From Cephalopachus bancanus (taxonomy: Eukaryota; Chordata; Mammalia; Primates; Tarsiidae): a stretch of 64,000 bases of DNA. Under the pieces are notes generated by a model. It did not search any database. It saw only the letters and a list, made by a program, of their open reading frames with translations, and was not told the origin of the DNA. Each line of letters opens with the position of its first letter. Position 1 is the stretch's first letter. Position numbers and translations under genes: made by a program. The DNA is taken from positions 2,108,001 to 2,172,000 of the forward strand of contig JAPVLO010000056.1 in NCBI GenBank assembly GCA_027257055.1. Direction: 5' to 3'. Below are positions 62,233-64,000 of this stretch, piece by piece.

Positions 62233-62233
62233 A
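62013..62233 (+). mobile_element. Alu with left monomer nearly deleted, (AAAT)n tail
   Basis: The first 20 bp (GGGCTCGGTGGCTCAG) run directly into right-monomer text (CTGGGCATGGTGGAATGCGC), so about 120 bp are missing. The tail is about 15 AAAT repeats at 62176-62233. AAAGTTTACTT flanks it at about 62002 and 62232. Confidence 0.93.
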
Positions 62234-62484
62234 GTTTACTTAACCTCTTTGAGCCTTGATGTTCTCATCTATAATCTGAAAGCTTTGACAGCAGCTCACA
62301 AGATAACTATAATGACCACTTATATATACAAGTGCCTGGCATACAACAGGAACTTGGTACATACTGGACCACATGAAAGACTCTGTATACACATACACGT
62401 GCAAAAGATGGACAGCAGAAAGAAAAAAGTAAACAATTACAGAAAACAGACTTGCTTTTCCATTAACGAGAACACAGAAGGCAA

Positions 62485-62778
62485 TTTTTTTTTTTTGAGT
62501 CAGAGTCTCACTCTGTCGCCCAAACTGGAGTGCAGTGGCACACTCACAGCCACTGCAGCCTTGCCCTGCTGGGCTCCGGTAATCCTCCTGCCTCAGCCTT
62601 CCAAGTAGCTGGAACGATAGGTATGCCCCATCATGCCCACCTAATTGTTTTGATTTATTGTAGACAGGCGGTCTCATCAATTGCCCACACTGGTCTCAAC
62701 CTCCTGGGCTCAGGCAATCCTCTCACGTCCGCCTCCCAAAATGCTGGGATTATAGGCATGAGCCACTGTGACCGGCCA
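62485..62778 (-). mobile_element. Alu, full dimer
   Basis: Poly(T) and GAGTCAGAGTCTCACTCTG to ATGAGCCACTGTGACCGGCC. ORFs on both strands here are Alu translations. Confidence 0.93.
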
Positions 62779-63539
62779 ACAACTAGCTCTTCTACAAGGG
62801 CTCAAGTGTAGCTGATTAAAAGAGCATGAATCATGTTCCCCCAATCCCTATTTAAGAAAGTTCCTATTCAAAGAAACCCCCTTTCCAAGTCATTAAGAAA
62901 AAATGAAATCAGATTCTTCTCACTGAACTTCAAAATACAGAGATAAATACAAATGTCTGAGAGTTAAAAGATTTAAAAATTAAACATACTTTTATGTTTT
63001 TTATTCAAATGGGATAAAATTCAGTTATTTGGAGAACTCACTTGTGCAGAACAGTTTATTATTTGTTGATGTTGCCAGGTAAGTGAGGCATTTTAATAGA
63101 CTCTACTCCCATTAGTAGGAATAATAATTATTTGTATTTTTCTAGCTACAAAGTGTATCCACAAATGAATAATCCTTACCAGCAAGCCTAAGACAATTGA
63201 AACAGAGAGACAAAGGATCTAGACTAAATATACCTAGCGACAAAAGAGTAGAATCTTAACTGACTCCATTAAAACACTAGGTAAGCACGTATTGTGAGCC
63301 AGGCACTATACTAGGTGTTTACATATTTTGCCTGACACTCAGAAATACAGTGAAACAGGTACTGGCCCCCTAATTTACTGAGCATCTACTACTATAGATA
63401 CAGTAACCACAAGACATGCTTCCTGTCCTCTTGGGGATACACAATTTTACAGAGGACACAGTTCAGTCTCTGAGAAGTGAAATGCTCTGCTCCAAGCACT
63501 TACTAATATGTTTGTTTTGGGGTTTTTTAATCCTCATTT

Positions 63540-63700
63540 ATCTTGTTTTCATCCTCACAAGGAACCCCGATGTAGGTACTTTATTGTCTCAATTTTACAG
63601 GTAAAGAAATGGAGTCTCAGGATCACATAGCCAGGAGCTGGGATTGAGGTTAGCAGGGATTCTGCTGGGGCTCTAATCAGGTTGCCATTTAGCCTTCAGG
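63540..63700. repeat. MIR SINE fossil
   Basis: ATCCTCACAAGGAACCCCGA, CTCAATTTTACAGGTAAAGA and CAGGATCACATAGCCAGGAG follow the MIR order. Confidence 0.75.
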
Positions 63701-64000
63701 TGGCAACTAGCGCTCTGCCCACAGGCCCAGAAGCTTGCCTTAAGAGGTGTGGTCATTTTCTAGAAAATGCAGGATATACAAGTTTTAGATTGTGTCAAAG
63801 AACTCCTCTCTGAAGGCACAGTTATTAGAGGATAGTTGGTGCTGGCCACCATAGATAAGGGGCTGGAAATAGATTAGGACCATCTTCTTTGATCCTGTTA
63901 CACATTTTTTGGTCACTGACATTGCAAGGCTCAGTGTTCAGACTCTCAGAAGCTGGAGTCTGGGGAAGCCTCAGAAATAGGAGGTAAACTGAAAACAAAG

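Larger units (their letters stand above)
54519..64000. other. FYB2: FYB2 intron(s) to the window edge
   Basis: No exon is certain. It contains L2-like sequence (about 54640-54720, 55200-55660, 58000-58350, 60200-60670), an L1 3' end, six Alu elements, MIR (about 57120-57200, 62240-62290, 63280-63370, 63540-63700), and two tandem duplications. Confidence 0.6.

Overview
The window is primate nuclear DNA. It carries the 3' half of one gene on the + strand, the 3' half of a convergent gene on the - strand, and many interspersed repeats. About two dozen dimeric or monomeric 7SL-derived Alu elements mark a primate. The Alu copies match neither the anthropoid consensus, nor the lemur form, nor the tRNA-headed galago form as I remember them. 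A non-anthropoid primate fits best, perhaps a tarsier, reached by exclusion and not proven.

Left part (1-18220): the last four coding exons of PRKAA2 (AMPK catalytic subunit alpha-2) at 84-308, 6935-7439, 9140-9266 and 10525-10763. They follow the known protein from the C-lobe of the kinase domain to the C-terminal residue, with intact GT/AG sites and matching phases. A 3' UTR of about 7.4 kb follows to an AATAAA at 18199. It holds two Alus in opposite orientation. The last intron contains an in-frame, splice-acceptor-preceded open stretch with its own AATAAA, a candidate alternative last exon.

Middle (18220-21720): a 3.5 kb convergent intergenic gap with old repeats (a probable MLT2-type LTR, MIR, L2).

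Right part (21720-64000): FYB2 (formerly C1orf168, an ADAP/FYB1-related adaptor) on the - strand. Eleven coding exons join without a break, from 54518 down to the stop at 22343. Read in order they give a linker with three Y-[D/E]-D-V type tyrosine motifs (two YDDV and one YEDV) on three separate exons, a basic helical segment, then a helical-SH3 domain like that of FYB1. The 5' part of FYB2 lies beyond the right edge. The introns, up to 11 kb, hold L2 and MIR fossils, L1 copies of several ages, an MST-type LTR, a Tigger-like DNA element, and many Alus, some with clear target-site duplications.

I see no RNA gene, CRISPR array, bacterial feature or intact retroviral gene. Both genes are ordinary vertebrate genes. 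The less ordinary observations are the possible alternative PRKAA2 terminus, the lineage-specific Alu subfamily, the L1 3' UTR with a repeated G-rich unit, the nested insertions, and a 73-bp retrocopied fragment with target-site duplication.
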